The notes under the pieces were generated by a model that saw only the letters and a list, made by a program, of their open reading frames with translations, was not told where the DNA came from and did no database searches. The position numbers were made by a program, and so were the translations under genes. Shown here in pieces: positions 30,434-38,226 of a stretch of 64,000 bases of DNA. The DNA is taken from NCBI GenBank assembly GCA_046153875.1, contig JBJXFE010000013.1:65712-129711 (forward strand), in the 5' to 3' direction. This stretch comes from JBJXFE01 sp046153875. Lineage in GTDB: Bacteria > Planctomycetota > Phycisphaerae > Phycisphaerales > UBA1924. Position 1 is the stretch's first letter. Each line of letters starts with the position of its first letter.

Positions 30434-32377
30434 TCAGGCGTTGAGTGCGTCGATGCAACGGGTCACGACGGACGCCAGTGGCACCGTCTCGCCCTTGCCC
30501 TTGTCGCGGCGGGCCTTGAACTCAACGCCGCCCTCCGCGAGGGCCTTGTCGCCGATGGTCAGGCGGACCGGGACGCCGACCAGGTCCGCGTCCTTGAACT
30601 TCACGCCGGGCCGCTCGTCGCGGTCGTCGATCAGCACGTCGATGCCCGCGTCGGCCAGCGCGGCGGCGATGCGGTCGCAGGCCCCCCGCTGCTCGGGCGC
30701 ATCGGGCTTCATCAGCGTGATCTGCACGTGGTACGGGGCGATGGCCGCGGGCCAGATGATGCCGTCGGCATCGTGGCTCATCTCAACGCACGCGGCCATC
30801 GTGCGGCTGACGCCGATGCCGTAGCACCCCATGATGACCGAGCGTTTCTGCTGCTTGTCGTCGAGCACGCTGAAGCCCATGGCGTCGGAGTACTTGGTGC
30901 CGAGCTTGAAGATGTGCCCGACCTCGATGCCGCGTGCGGTTTCGAGCTTCGCGCCGGGGGCGCGGGGCGATGGATCGCCGGCGAGCGCGTTGCGGATGTC
31001 GGCAACCTTTACATAACCCGGATCGTCCAGTTTCGCCCCGACCTCGCGCCGCCAGTTGAAGTGCTTGACGTGGTGGTCGGGCTTGTCCGCGCCGGTCGCC
31101 CAGAACCCGCCGAGCGAGACGTCGGGATCGACCAGGAGCATGGTCCGAGGGATCGTGTTCACGACTCTTGGACTGATGTATCCAATGACGAAGCCAGCCG
31201 ATCGCGCGTCTCCTGGGTCAGCGAGAACGACCTCGCAACCGCACGCCGCCTTGACTTTCCCTTCGTTCACTTCATGGTCGCCTCGAACAACCGCGAGTAC
31301 CCACTCGACTCCGGGTTCCCAGACGCCTTCGGACTCACCGTGTCGAGCCATAGCTTCTTGATGCTGGCGATTCGCCGCAGGCCCGGATTCTCGACTCAGT
31401 TGAAGGGCGCCCTGAACGACCTGTTGAGTGCGATCAACGAACCACTTGTTCACGAAGAGCACACACTTGAGCATCCGCGGGGGCTTCACACCCATGAACT
31501 TGCCGACCTCGTCGATCCCCGGCAGGTTCGGCGTGTGGACCTCGGTCAGCTCCCCCGACGGGGGCTCGGCGAACGTCCCGCGCGGGCGCTCGCCGATCTC
31601 GCACTTCTCGACGTTCGCGGCGTACCCGCTCACCGGGCACTTGAGGATGGTGTCCTCGCCGCTCTCACAGTTGACCATGAACTCGTGGCTGGCCGAGCCG
31701 CCGATGGGGCCGCTCTCGGCCTCCACGACCGTGAAGGACAGGCCGCAGCGCGTGAAGATGTTGACGTACGCGCGGTGCATCGCGTCGTAGGCCTCGTTCA
31801 AGCCCCCCGCCCCTTCCACGGCGACGTGGAACGAGTAGGCGTCCTTCATGATGAACTCGCGGCAGCGGAGCAGCCCCGCACGGGGGCGGGCCTCGTCGCG
31901 GAACTTCGTCTGGACCTGGTAGAGGTTCAGCGGGAGCTGCTTGTAGCTCGTGATGCTCGTCCGCATCAGCTCGGTGATGATCTCTTCGTGCGTGGGCGCG
32001 AGCGCGGCCTTGCGTCCGTGGCGGTCCACGAGCGCGAAGAGATTGGGCCCGTAGTCCACGTCGCGTTTCGTCCCCGCGAAGAGCTCAACCGGCTCCATCG
32101 CGGGCAGCAGCAGCTCCCCCGCGCCGGCCGCGTCCATCTCCTGGCGGACGATGGCGCTGATTTTCGTGAGCGTCCGCCAGGCGAGCGGGAGATAGTCATA
32201 GATCCCCGCCCCACCCCCACCGCCGGTCACGGGTCGGATGAACCCGCCGCGGTGGAGCCAGATGTGGCTGGGCGCTGTGGCGTCGGCGGGCGCCTCGCGG
32301 GTCGTCGGGATCAGCGTGCGCGTCCACAGGTGAACCACGCCGCGGCGGGTGTTGGAGATGACGGGCGGTTGTGGCAT
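30434..32377 (-). CDS. proS: Prolyl-tRNA synthetase, bacterial ProS with extended editing domain
   Basis: 647 residues. Class II motifs are visible: GIYDYLPLAWRTLTKISAIVRQEM (motif 1), TKFRDEARPRAGLLRCREFIMKDAYSFH (motif 2), GCYGIGVSRTMAACVE (motif 3), then the anticodon-binding domain. Between motifs 2 and 3 lies the YbaK-type editing domain (GKFMGVKPPRMLKCVLFV...AVVRGDHEVNEGKV). About 45-50 extra residues (31300-31455, starting NKWFVDRTQQ) interrupt this domain between two strands, and the DNA there is less GC-rich than its surroundings. Usual length is about 570. Start at 32377, with TAGACT 7 bases before the ATG and no ribosome site. Confidence 0.95.
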   Translation of the reverse strand: MPQPPVISNTRRGVVHLWTRTLIPTTREAPADATAPSHIWLHRGGFIRPVTGGGGGAGIYDYLPLAWRTLTKISAIVRQEMDAAGAGELLLPAMEPVELFAGTKRDVDYGPNLFALVDRHGRKAALAPTHEEIITELMRTSITSYKQLPLNLYQVQTKFRDEARPRAGLLRCREFIMKDAYSFHVAVEGAGGLNEAYDAMHRAYVNIFTRCGLSFTVVEAESGPIGGSASHEFMVNCESGEDTILKCPVSGYAANVEKCEIGERPRGTFAEPPSGELTEVHTPNLPGIDEVGKFMGVKPPRMLKCVLFVNKWFVDRTQQVVQGALQLSRESGPAANRQHQEAMARHGESEGVWEPGVEWVLAVVRGDHEVNEGKVKAACGCEVVLADPGDARSAGFVIGYISPRVVNTIPRTMLLVDPDVSLGGFWATGADKPDHHVKHFNWRREVGAKLDDPGYVKVADIRNALAGDPSPRAPGAKLETARGIEVGHIFKLGTKYSDAMGFSVLDDKQQKRSVIMGCYGIGVSRTMAACVEMSHDADGIIWPAAIAPYHVQITLMKPDAPEQRGACDRIAAALADAGIDVLIDDRDERPGVKFKDADLVGVPVRLTIGDKALAEGGVEFKARRDKGKGETVPLASVVTRCIDALNA

Positions 32378-32384
32378 GGGGCGA

Positions 32385-32390
32385 AGTCTA
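32385..32390 (-). promoter_or_regulatory. -10-like element TAGACT directly before proS (leaderless geometry)
   Basis: TAGACT on the minus strand, then TCGCCCC (7 bases), then the proS ATG. The expected start of transcription falls at the ATG. Confidence 0.5.
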
Positions 32391-32497
32391 CGCGCCGGCG
32401 GAGAGGGCGCGGAGCGGTGTGAGGACGCAGCGAACGGAGGCGTACGCAGAGTGCGCAGAGATCTCGCAGAGGGCGCGGAGCAAGACCGGAGCAAGGG

Positions 32498-33019
32498 TCA
32501 GATGGGCAGACGGGCCTTCTTGTTGACAAGCTCACCGAACTTCTTGAGGTCGGCCAGGACGGACTTGATCCGCTCCTTCAGCTCCTCCTCGTCGGCGGCC
32601 GCGACGACTTGCTGAAGCTCCTCGATCGCCCGGGCGCTGGCGATGACCGAATCCACCACAGCGTGAGCCTTCTCCAGGCGCAGCGCCGCCGCATCGTTCT
32701 GGGCCTCGGCGGCGATCTGATCGACCTGCTTGGCGAGGGCGGTGAGCTTGACGGTGCGCGCGGCGATCCGCCCGACCGCGTCGGCGGCGATCTGCTCGGT
32801 CATCGCGACGACCGCCTGGAGCGCTGTGTCATCGAGCGCGGCGATCTCGGGCGTGTTGGGGAACGACCGGTCCACGAACGTGTTGAGCGCCCCCGCGATG
32901 GTCAACAGTTCCTCGTCGTCGCCCTCGTCGGAGGCGTCGCGGGCCTGTGTGAGCAGGTCGGCCAGTGTGCTCCTCCACCCTTCCACGTCGCGGATCGATC
33001 CCCAGTTGACGGCTTTCAC
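32498..33019 (-). CDS. Uncharacterised helical protein, partner of an upstream lipoprotein
   Basis: 173 residues, no signal peptide. Almost entirely alpha-helical by composition: Ala/Glu/Lys/Leu-rich with heptad-like stretches (IAARTVKLTALAKQVDQIAA, LKERIKSVLADLKKFGELV), consistent with a coiled coil. Starts at a GTG whose last two bases form the stop of the upstream lipoprotein gene (GTGA overlap), so the two are translationally coupled. I do not recognise the family. The upstream lipoprotein has similar helical repeats, and the pair may form one complex. Confidence 0.75.
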   Translation of the reverse strand: MKAVNWGSIRDVEGWRSTLADLLTQARDASDEGDDEELLTIAGALNTFVDRSFPNTPEIAALDDTALQAVVAMTEQIAADAVGRIAARTVKLTALAKQVDQIAAEAQNDAAALRLEKAHAVVDSVIASARAIEELQQVVAAADEEELKERIKSVLADLKKFGELVNKKARLPI

Positions 33020-33969
33020 AGGTCACGCACCTTTCTCACAAGTTCGCGGATATCGGAGACGGCGCTCAGCAGCGAGTCCACGGTCACGGCCTTCCGCTCG
33101 CGGACGGCCTGGGCAAGGCGTTTGTGGGCACCGCCCCAGCGAGCCACCGCGTCGCCGGTAGCGTCCAGCAAGGCACAGAGGGCCCGGTGTCGTTCGCGGG
33201 CTTCGGTGGTGAGCGACTGGAATCGTTCATAATCGCCGCGCGTGGAGGCGAGCTGACGATCGATCGCGTCGAGCTGTGCCTGCTGCTCGCGCGTCAGCGC
33301 TCCGAGGTCGGCGTCCGCGCTCAGGATCGAGCCCTTGAGCCCCGCAACGTTCTCATGAAACCCGATGATGTCGTTGGCCCCGGGCATCTGCCGGATCTGC
33401 GCGATCTCGTTCTGCAGCGCCGCGTCGACCGCGAGGCGCAGGTCGCGCGTGTCGGCCGCGATCGTCTCGGCAATGGTCTCGACGGCGGGCTGGGCTTCGT
33501 CGAGGGCCTGGGCGAGGCTCGTGGACGCCCGGGCCAGGGCGATCTGCCCCCAGACGCGCCCGGCAATCTCGGCGCTGACCTTCACGGAGGCCCCCGCCGC
33601 CGGGTTGATGATTCCCGCAGCGGTAGCAAGGTTCCCGAGCTTCTCGGCCAGGTTCCGCCCCGCGTTGCCGGCGTTGTGAGCGGACTCGACGATGGCGCGG
33701 AGCGCGTCAGCGTACGCGACCACCGAGGTCATCGCGGCCTTGCGGGCCTCCCACGCGGTGTCGAGGCGGGACGCGACGGCGTCGCCTTTGGTCATGCGGC
33801 GCAGCTCGTCGGAGGCCGCGCGCCCGCTGGTGCGGACGGCCTCGGAGAGTTCACCGGTGGCGACGGCGAACGGGCCGGCGTCCGGGAGGGACGTACACCC
33901 CGCGACCACAACCACCATGAGCGCCGTGAACCACCCGAGCGGACTGCACACCGACGAAAGTCTGGACAT
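33016..33969 (-). CDS. Uncharacterised helical lipoprotein
   Basis: 317 residues. N-terminal hydrophobic stretch LGWFTALMVVVVAGCTSL with lipobox VAGC, so a lipid-anchored envelope protein. The mature part is a long run of helices (LRAIVESAHNAGNAGRNLAE, EQQAQLDAIDRQLASTRGDY) with a short Gly/Ala segment (AAGIINPAAGASVKVSAEIA) that could insert into or lie on a membrane. GGGGGA precedes the ATG at 33969 at a good distance. Overlaps the next gene by four bases. No family recognised; about 90 bases separate it from lysC. Confidence 0.75.
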   Translation of the reverse strand: MSRLSSVCSPLGWFTALMVVVVAGCTSLPDAGPFAVATGELSEAVRTSGRAASDELRRMTKGDAVASRLDTAWEARKAAMTSVVAYADALRAIVESAHNAGNAGRNLAEKLGNLATAAGIINPAAGASVKVSAEIAGRVWGQIALARASTSLAQALDEAQPAVETIAETIAADTRDLRLAVDAALQNEIAQIRQMPGANDIIGFHENVAGLKGSILSADADLGALTREQQAQLDAIDRQLASTRGDYERFQSLTTEARERHRALCALLDATGDAVARWGGAHKRLAQAVRERKAVTVDSLLSAVSDIRELVRKVRDL

Positions 33970-34059
33970 GTCGTGTCCCCCGTGCAAAGAGCGCCGGCCT
34001 GACGGTCGCACTCTACCCGTCGCGATGTCGGCCCGCCAGCGCCACGGTACGCCCGCCTG

Positions 34060-35328
34060 TTATCCACCGAGCCCGAAGGCCGTGTGGATGGCGCGGAGGG
34101 CCTTCTCGCCATCCTCCTTGGCGAGGATGCACGAAATCTTGATCTCGCTCGTCGTGATGTTCTGAATCCGGATATCGGCGTCCGCAATGGCCTTGAACAT
34201 CCGCGCCGCGACTCCCGTGTGCGACCGCATCCCCACCCCCACCGCCGAGACCTTGCACAGCCCAACGTCCACCTTGACCGCGCCCCACGAGCCCAGTCCC
34301 CTGGCCGGCGAGGCGTCCAGGTCCGACAGGATCTTGTCGAGGACCGGTTTGATATCCGCCAGGTCGCCGTGCTCGACGGTAAAGCTGACGTTCATGGTGT
34401 CCGCGGAGACCTCGTTCTGGATGATGTCGTCCACGAGGATAGTCGACTCGGCGATGGCCGCGAAGATGCGGGACTGGACACCGGCCCGGTTCGGCAGGTT
34501 CGGGAGCATGACCCGCCCGAGGTTGGTCTTCAGGGCGACGCCCGTGACCTGCTCGTTCTCCATCTCGGGCGTCTCGGGGACGATCATGGTGCCGGGGTCG
34601 GGGAGCATGCTGTGCCTCACGTGGATGGGGACGTTGAACTTCGCTCCGAGGAGGACGGAGCGGAGGGCCATGACCTTGGCGCCCAGGGCGGCGAGCTCTA
34701 TGATCGCCTCGTAGCTGATGCGCTCGATCTTGCGAGCGTCGGGGACGATCCGCGGGTCGGCGGTGTAGACGCCGTCCACGTCGGTAAAGATCTCGCACTC
34801 GCGGGCCTTGAGCGCCGCGGCCAGCGCGACGGCCGTGGTGTCCGAGCCGCCGCGGCCCAGCGTGGTGATCGAGCCGTCCGGCGCGACACCCTGGAAGCCG
34901 GCGACCACGACGACGCGGCCGTCCGCGAGGTGCTTGCGGATGACCTGCTCGTTGATCGAGCGGATCCGGGCCTTGGTGTGCGCGGAGTCTGTGTTGAAGC
35001 CGACCTGCGGGCCTGTGAGGCTGACCGCGGGCTGGCCGAGCGTTTCGAGCGCCATCGCGGTCAGCGCGATCGACACCTGCTCGCCGGTGGCCAGGAGCTG
35101 GTCCATCTCGCGTTTGGGCGGCTGAGGCGTGATCTCCTGAGCCAGTTCGATGAGGCGATCGGTGGTCTTGCCCATCGCGGAGACGACGACGATGACGTCG
35201 ACCTCTCCCCCACCGCCCGCCCCACTCTTGCCGCGGCGCGTGTCGTAGGCGCGCTGGGCGCAGCGGCGGATGCGGTCGGGGTCGGCGACGGATGAGCCGC
35301 CGAACTTCTGGACGATCAGGGGGCGCAT
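34060..35328 (-). CDS. lysC: Aspartate kinase
   Basis: 422 residues. PLIVQKFGGSSVADPDRI is the N-terminal phosphate-binding signature, FQGVAPDGSITTLGRGGSDTTA the second, EIFTDVDGVYTADPRI the third. Two ACT domains follow (ISFTVEHGD-type sequence and LCKVSAVGVGMRSHTGVAARM), so feedback control by lysine and/or threonine is likely. The enzyme opens the aspartate pathway to lysine, threonine and methionine; dapF lies 6 kb away. TACCCT ends 8 bases before the ATG at 35328. A TTG nine bases earlier is in frame but less likely. Divergent from the topoisomerase gene. Confidence 0.96.
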   Translation of the reverse strand: MRPLIVQKFGGSSVADPDRIRRCAQRAYDTRRGKSGAGGGGEVDVIVVVSAMGKTTDRLIELAQEITPQPPKREMDQLLATGEQVSIALTAMALETLGQPAVSLTGPQVGFNTDSAHTKARIRSINEQVIRKHLADGRVVVVAGFQGVAPDGSITTLGRGGSDTTAVALAAALKARECEIFTDVDGVYTADPRIVPDARKIERISYEAIIELAALGAKVMALRSVLLGAKFNVPIHVRHSMLPDPGTMIVPETPEMENEQVTGVALKTNLGRVMLPNLPNRAGVQSRIFAAIAESTILVDDIIQNEVSADTMNVSFTVEHGDLADIKPVLDKILSDLDASPARGLGSWGAVKVDVGLCKVSAVGVGMRSHTGVAARMFKAIADADIRIQNITTSEIKISCILAKEDGEKALRAIHTAFGLGG

Positions 35329-35336
35329 TCGGCTCA

Positions 35337-35342
35337 AGGGTA
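35337..35342 (-). promoter_or_regulatory. -10-like element TACCCT directly before lysC (leaderless geometry)
   Basis: TACCCT on the minus strand, then TGAGCCGA (8 bases), then the lysC ATG. No Shine-Dalgarno sequence is present in the gap. Confidence 0.45.
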
Positions 35343-35396
35343 CGCGCGGCGTGAATCGAGGACCCAGGGCTCAGGACCGGGCGTGTCGAGCGCGGG

Positions 35397-35402
35397 TACA
35401 CT
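35397..35402 (+). promoter_or_regulatory. -10-like element TACACT before the topoisomerase VI A gene
   Basis: TACACT preceded by GCGGG lies 40 bases before the ATG at 35443; GGAG is placed 8 bases before that ATG. A conventional leader of about 34 bases is predicted, in contrast to the divergent lysC side. Confidence 0.45.
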
Positions 35403-35442
35403 CGGCCCGGTACGACACCGCATCGGCAACGGAGTGCCCCCC

Positions 35443-36600
35443 ATGGCCCGCAAACCCCGACCCAACGCCAAGCCCGCATCCGGCCGCCGCCCCACCGCCG
35501 CGATGCTGGAGCGCGACCGCAAGACCACGAAGTCGATCGAGCACCTCGCCGGGGACGTGGTCAAGTCCGCCCTGTCGGGCCGGGAGCCGAAGCTCGCCAT
35601 CCCCACGCGGTCGCGGTCCAACACGATCTGGAACAAATCGCGCGGCATCCTGCAGATGGGCCCGGCCGAGCAGGAGCGGCAGCTGTTCAACCTCAACCAG
35701 GCCAAGCAGTTCATGCAGACCATGCTGCACGCCGGGACGATCAAGGAGCTGATCGAGGCGGGCAAGACCTCCAGCCTCCGCGGCGTGTTCTACAAGGCCA
35801 AGCACACCGTGGCGGGAACGAAGGAGAACACCTTCGACACGCAGGACGAATCGGACCCCATCCTTGAGGACCTGGAGGTCTCGCTCGCGGCGCTGCGCGA
35901 GGAGCTGCACATCTTCGCCGAGAACCGCGGGGCGATGGTCGGCAACATCACCATTGTGGACAAAGGGGACGAGATCGATTGCCGCCGCATGGGCTCGGGG
36001 GGGTACGCGGTCCCCAGCATCGTCGAGCCCGAGGTCATCCAGTTCAAGAACTGCGACGCCGACTTCGTGCTGCACGTCGAGAAGGGCACGGTGTGGAACC
36101 GCTTCAACGAAGACCGGTTCTGGGAAGGGCACAACTGCATCCTCACGCACGGGGCCGGCCAGCCGCCGCGCGGGTGCCGCCGGTTGCTCCAGCGGTTCAA
36201 TCAGGAACTGAAACTCCCGATCATCTGCCTGCTCGACTGCGACCCGTGGGGGCACTACATCTACAGCGTCATCAAGCAGGGCTCGATCTCGCTGGCCTTC
36301 GAGTCTTCCCGCCTGGCCATCCCCGACGCCCGCTTTCTGGGCATCCGCGCCAAGGACTACTACGACCTCGACCTGCCCGAGGCGGTGAAGATCGAGCTCA
36401 CGGACAACGACACCAAGCGCGCGAAGGAAATCGCCGAGTACCCGTGGTTCAAGGACCACCGCAAGTGGCAGGGCGAGATCGACCGCATGCTCAAGAACGG
36501 CTTCAAGATGGAGGTCGAGTCGCTGATCCTCAAGGACATCTCGTACGTGACGGAGACGTACGTGCCTGAGCGGCTGAAGGCGAAGGACTGGCTGGAATGA
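35443..36600 (+). CDS. Topoisomerase VI subunit A-like (Spo11/Top6A) protein
   Basis: 385 residues. The 5Y-CAP part holds the predicted DNA-cleaving Tyr117 in SSLRGVFYKAKHT. The Toprim part holds Glu213 (LHVEKGT) and the acidic pair Asp265/Asp267 in LLDCDPWGHYIYSVIKQGS, in the order known for archaeal Top6A and eukaryotic Spo11. A basic N-terminal extension of about 40 residues (MARKPRPNAKPASGRRP) precedes the domain. In archaea the A subunit makes a staggered double-strand break and needs the ATPase B subunit, which is not in this window. GGAG lies 8 bases before the ATG. Top6 is uncommon in bacteria. Confidence 0.9.
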   Translation: MARKPRPNAKPASGRRPTAAMLERDRKTTKSIEHLAGDVVKSALSGREPKLAIPTRSRSNTIWNKSRGILQMGPAEQERQLFNLNQAKQFMQTMLHAGTIKELIEAGKTSSLRGVFYKAKHTVAGTKENTFDTQDESDPILEDLEVSLAALREELHIFAENRGAMVGNITIVDKGDEIDCRRMGSGGYAVPSIVEPEVIQFKNCDADFVLHVEKGTVWNRFNEDRFWEGHNCILTHGAGQPPRGCRRLLQRFNQELKLPIICLLDCDPWGHYIYSVIKQGSISLAFESSRLAIPDARFLGIRAKDYYDLDLPEAVKIELTDNDTKRAKEIAEYPWFKDHRKWQGEIDRMLKNGFKMEVESLILKDISYVTETYVPERLKAKDWLE

Positions 36601-36622
36601 GGATCAAGCCGGCCCGCCCGCC

Positions 36623-37225
36623 TCACGTGTTGACGACCATTCTGAACTTCAGCGCGCGCGACAGGCCGTCGCGCTGCAGCATGCGCGCCCGCATCGCCCG
36701 CGCGCCGCGCGGGGTCAGCGAGTGCTCCTGCATCGCCGCCAGGGCGAGCACGTCGCCGACGGCGGACTCCAGCCAGTCCACTGATCCCAGGTAGCCGCTG
36801 GCGGCAATCGCGCCGGTCTTCCGAAGGAACCGGCGCAGCTCCGCGGGCGCCACCCGCACCGTGTCGCACGAGCCGAAGTGAATCAGCTTCCCCGCGCACG
36901 CGCCGGCGAGCTGCGTCGCCACGTCCTCAAGCCGAATCTCGCAGTCCTTCCGCCGCCAGTCGCCGATGTCCACCCACCCCGGTCGCCCGTGAACCGCCAA
37001 GTACAGGATCGGGTACCGCCCCAGCCCCGCTTGTGTCCAACGCCTCAGGTGATGGTCGAACTCGGCCCGGGTCGAGATGATGCGGTGGATGAACGGCACG
37101 CCGTGCTCGGCCCACTCGTTGAGCAACTCCAGCGCGGGCCGCACCGTCTGAGAATGAACCGCGCCGCCGTTCCACTCCACCTCGATGCAATATACCCCGC
37201 GCGCCGGGCGGCGAGGTCGGACCAT
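36623..37225 (-). CDS. CHAT/caspase-like protein
   Basis: 200 residues from the ATG at 37225; the frame is open further upstream, but that stretch contains the csrA terminator. The core alternates hydrophobic strands and helices: YCIEVEWNG, then YPILYLAVHGRPG with His79, then GKLIHFGSCDT with Cys119. A His-Gly strand end followed 40 residues later by a GSC strand end is the dyad arrangement of CHAT and caspase-like peptidases. AIAASGYLGSVDWLESAVGD follows, where such proteins often test for substrate. No partner domains. Substrate and role are unknown; activity is inferred from motif order only. Confidence 0.6.
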   Translation of the reverse strand: MVRPRRPARGVYCIEVEWNGGAVHSQTVRPALELLNEWAEHGVPFIHRIISTRAEFDHHLRRWTQAGLGRYPILYLAVHGRPGWVDIGDWRRKDCEIRLEDVATQLAGACAGKLIHFGSCDTVRVAPAELRRFLRKTGAIAASGYLGSVDWLESAVGDVLALAAMQEHSLTPRGARAMRARMLQRDGLSRALKFRMVVNT

Positions 37226-37362
37226 GTGCTTGGGTGTCCCCGCCACGCTGGATGCTCCCCGAACACGGCGATCGGCCACGGCGCGGGCGAACGCCGGCTC
37301 GCCCGACGCGCAGCGCGATTCTACTCGGTCCTCGGATACGCCCCGCCGCCCCGGCCGTCGAC

Positions 37363-37404
37363 ACAAAAAAACAGCGCCACGGACCGCACGCGGTTCCGTG
37401 GCGC
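37363..37404 (-). terminator. Strong rho-independent terminator downstream of csrA
   Basis: On the minus strand GCGCCACGGA pairs perfectly with TCCGTGGCGC (37404-37395 with 37383-37374, 11-base loop), followed by a run of seven T residues (37371-37365 as A on the plus strand). This is one of the clearest terminators in the window and lies 29 bases after the csrA stop. Confidence 0.92.
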
Positions 37405-37432
37405 CCCACGAGCCCTGTTTGAACACACCCGG

Positions 37433-37660
37433 CTACTTCACCGCCGCGGCCGCGCTCCCGCTCGCGCCGACCGTCACCGCGGCGCCCGCGTTGATGATCT
37501 GCTCGGCGACCTCGCGCCGGTGGACGTCGATCTCCCTGGGGAAATCGAACGCCACGCGGACCCGATCGCCCTTGATCGACGCGATCCGAACCACCCCGAT
37601 GGGGTTGCGCGGATCGCCGATCACCACTTCCTCCCCCTCGCGCCTTGTGATCACCAGCAT
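37433..37660 (-). CDS. csrA: Carbon storage regulator CsrA
   Basis: 75 residues. MLVITRREGEEVVIGDPRNP and VRIASIKGDRVRVAFDFPREIDVHRREV reproduce the CsrA fold, including the N-terminal L-x-x-TRR RNA-binding strand and the Arg near V-H-R-R-E. CsrA binds GGA-containing hairpins in mRNA leaders and alters translation. The C-terminus carries an Ala/Gly-rich tail (GAAVTVGASGSAAAAVK). ATG at 37660 with GGAGG 6 bases upstream. Single-gene unit with a strong terminator. CsrA often controls motility and carbon flow, but no flagellar gene is next to it here. Confidence 0.96.
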   Translation of the reverse strand: MLVITRREGEEVVIGDPRNPIGVVRIASIKGDRVRVAFDFPREIDVHRREVAEQIINAGAAVTVGASGSAAAAVK

Positions 37661-37705
37661 TGTGGACCTCCAGTCCCGCCGCACGGCGGCCACCACCGGG
37701 CGGCA

Positions 37706-37733
37706 ATCTACCAGACCGCGCTCGGGATTGAAA
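37706..37733 (-). promoter_or_regulatory. Candidate csrA promoter
   Basis: On the minus strand TTCAAT, a 16-base spacer and TAGATT (37711-37706) lie about 46 bases before the csrA ATG. This is among the few places where both a -35-like and a -10-like box are visible. Confidence 0.45.
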
Positions 37734-37877
37734 GGGGGAATTCGGGCGCGAAACCGATCGCCCGACGCCGATGTGTGGCATCCCGCCGGCACCGGCCCCA
37801 TGCCGGGTATACCGCGTCAAACCCCGTGTCTTGCCCATCTTGCGGGGGTTCAGCCGCCGCCGACGCCGCGGCGCCAT

Positions 37878-38162
37878 TCAAGCCACCGCTTCGATTCCCG
37901 TCACCCCCGGCACGTGGGCTCTAAGGTTCCGCTCGATGCCGGTTCGCAGGGTCATGGTGCTCGACGGGCACCCCACGCACGCCCCATGAAGGCGAATCCT
38001 CACCACGCCGCCCGGCGTGACCTCCACCAGTTCGACATCCCCTCCGTCCGACTGGACCGCCGGTCGGATCAGGTTGAGCACCTTGACGACACGCTCGGCG
38101 AGCGCGGCATCCCCACCAGCCCTGGTGGTTTTCGCTGTCGTCGTCCCGGCCCCGCTGCGCAT
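37878..38162 (-). CDS. NifU C-terminal-domain Fe-S scaffold protein
   Basis: 94 residues. LAERVVKVLNLIRPAVQSDGGDVELVEV and GACVGCPSSTMTLRTGIERNL match the Nfu/NifU C-terminal domain, with the CxxC pair that holds a transient [4Fe-4S] cluster for transfer to target enzymes. The N-terminal 20 residues are a Thr/Gly-rich extension. The start at 38162 gives MRSGAGTTTAK. TATCAT ends 5 bases before the ATG, on the minus strand. Divergent from the 38227 gene with only 64 bases between the start codons. Confidence 0.92.
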   Translation of the reverse strand: MRSGAGTTTAKTTRAGGDAALAERVVKVLNLIRPAVQSDGGDVELVEVTPGGVVRIRLHGACVGCPSSTMTLRTGIERNLRAHVPGVTGIEAVA

Positions 38163-38167
38163 CCCGC

Positions 38168-38173
38168 ATGATA
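38168..38173 (-). promoter_or_regulatory. -10-like element TATCAT directly before the NifU-like gene (leaderless geometry)
   Basis: TATCAT on the minus strand, then GCGGG (5 bases), then ATG. The hexamer and gap length are the same as before panD. Confidence 0.5.
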
Positions 38174-38213
38174 CGCGGCTCACGCGCCCGCCACGGACGC
38201 GGAGCGCCGGCAC

Positions 38214-38219
38214 TACACT
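38214..38219 (+). promoter_or_regulatory. -10-like element TACACT directly before the 38227 gene (leaderless geometry)
   Basis: TACACT followed by CAGTCCG (7 bases) and the ATG at 38227. It is divergent from the NifU-like leaderless start, so two such promoters sit within 64 bases. Confidence 0.5.
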
Positions 38220-38226
38220 CAGTCCG

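Noticed and set aside
37226..37426. N-terminal extension of the CHAT-like protein
   Set aside because: This stretch contains the strong csrA terminator hairpin and T run and has no family similarity, so the start at 37225 is preferred.
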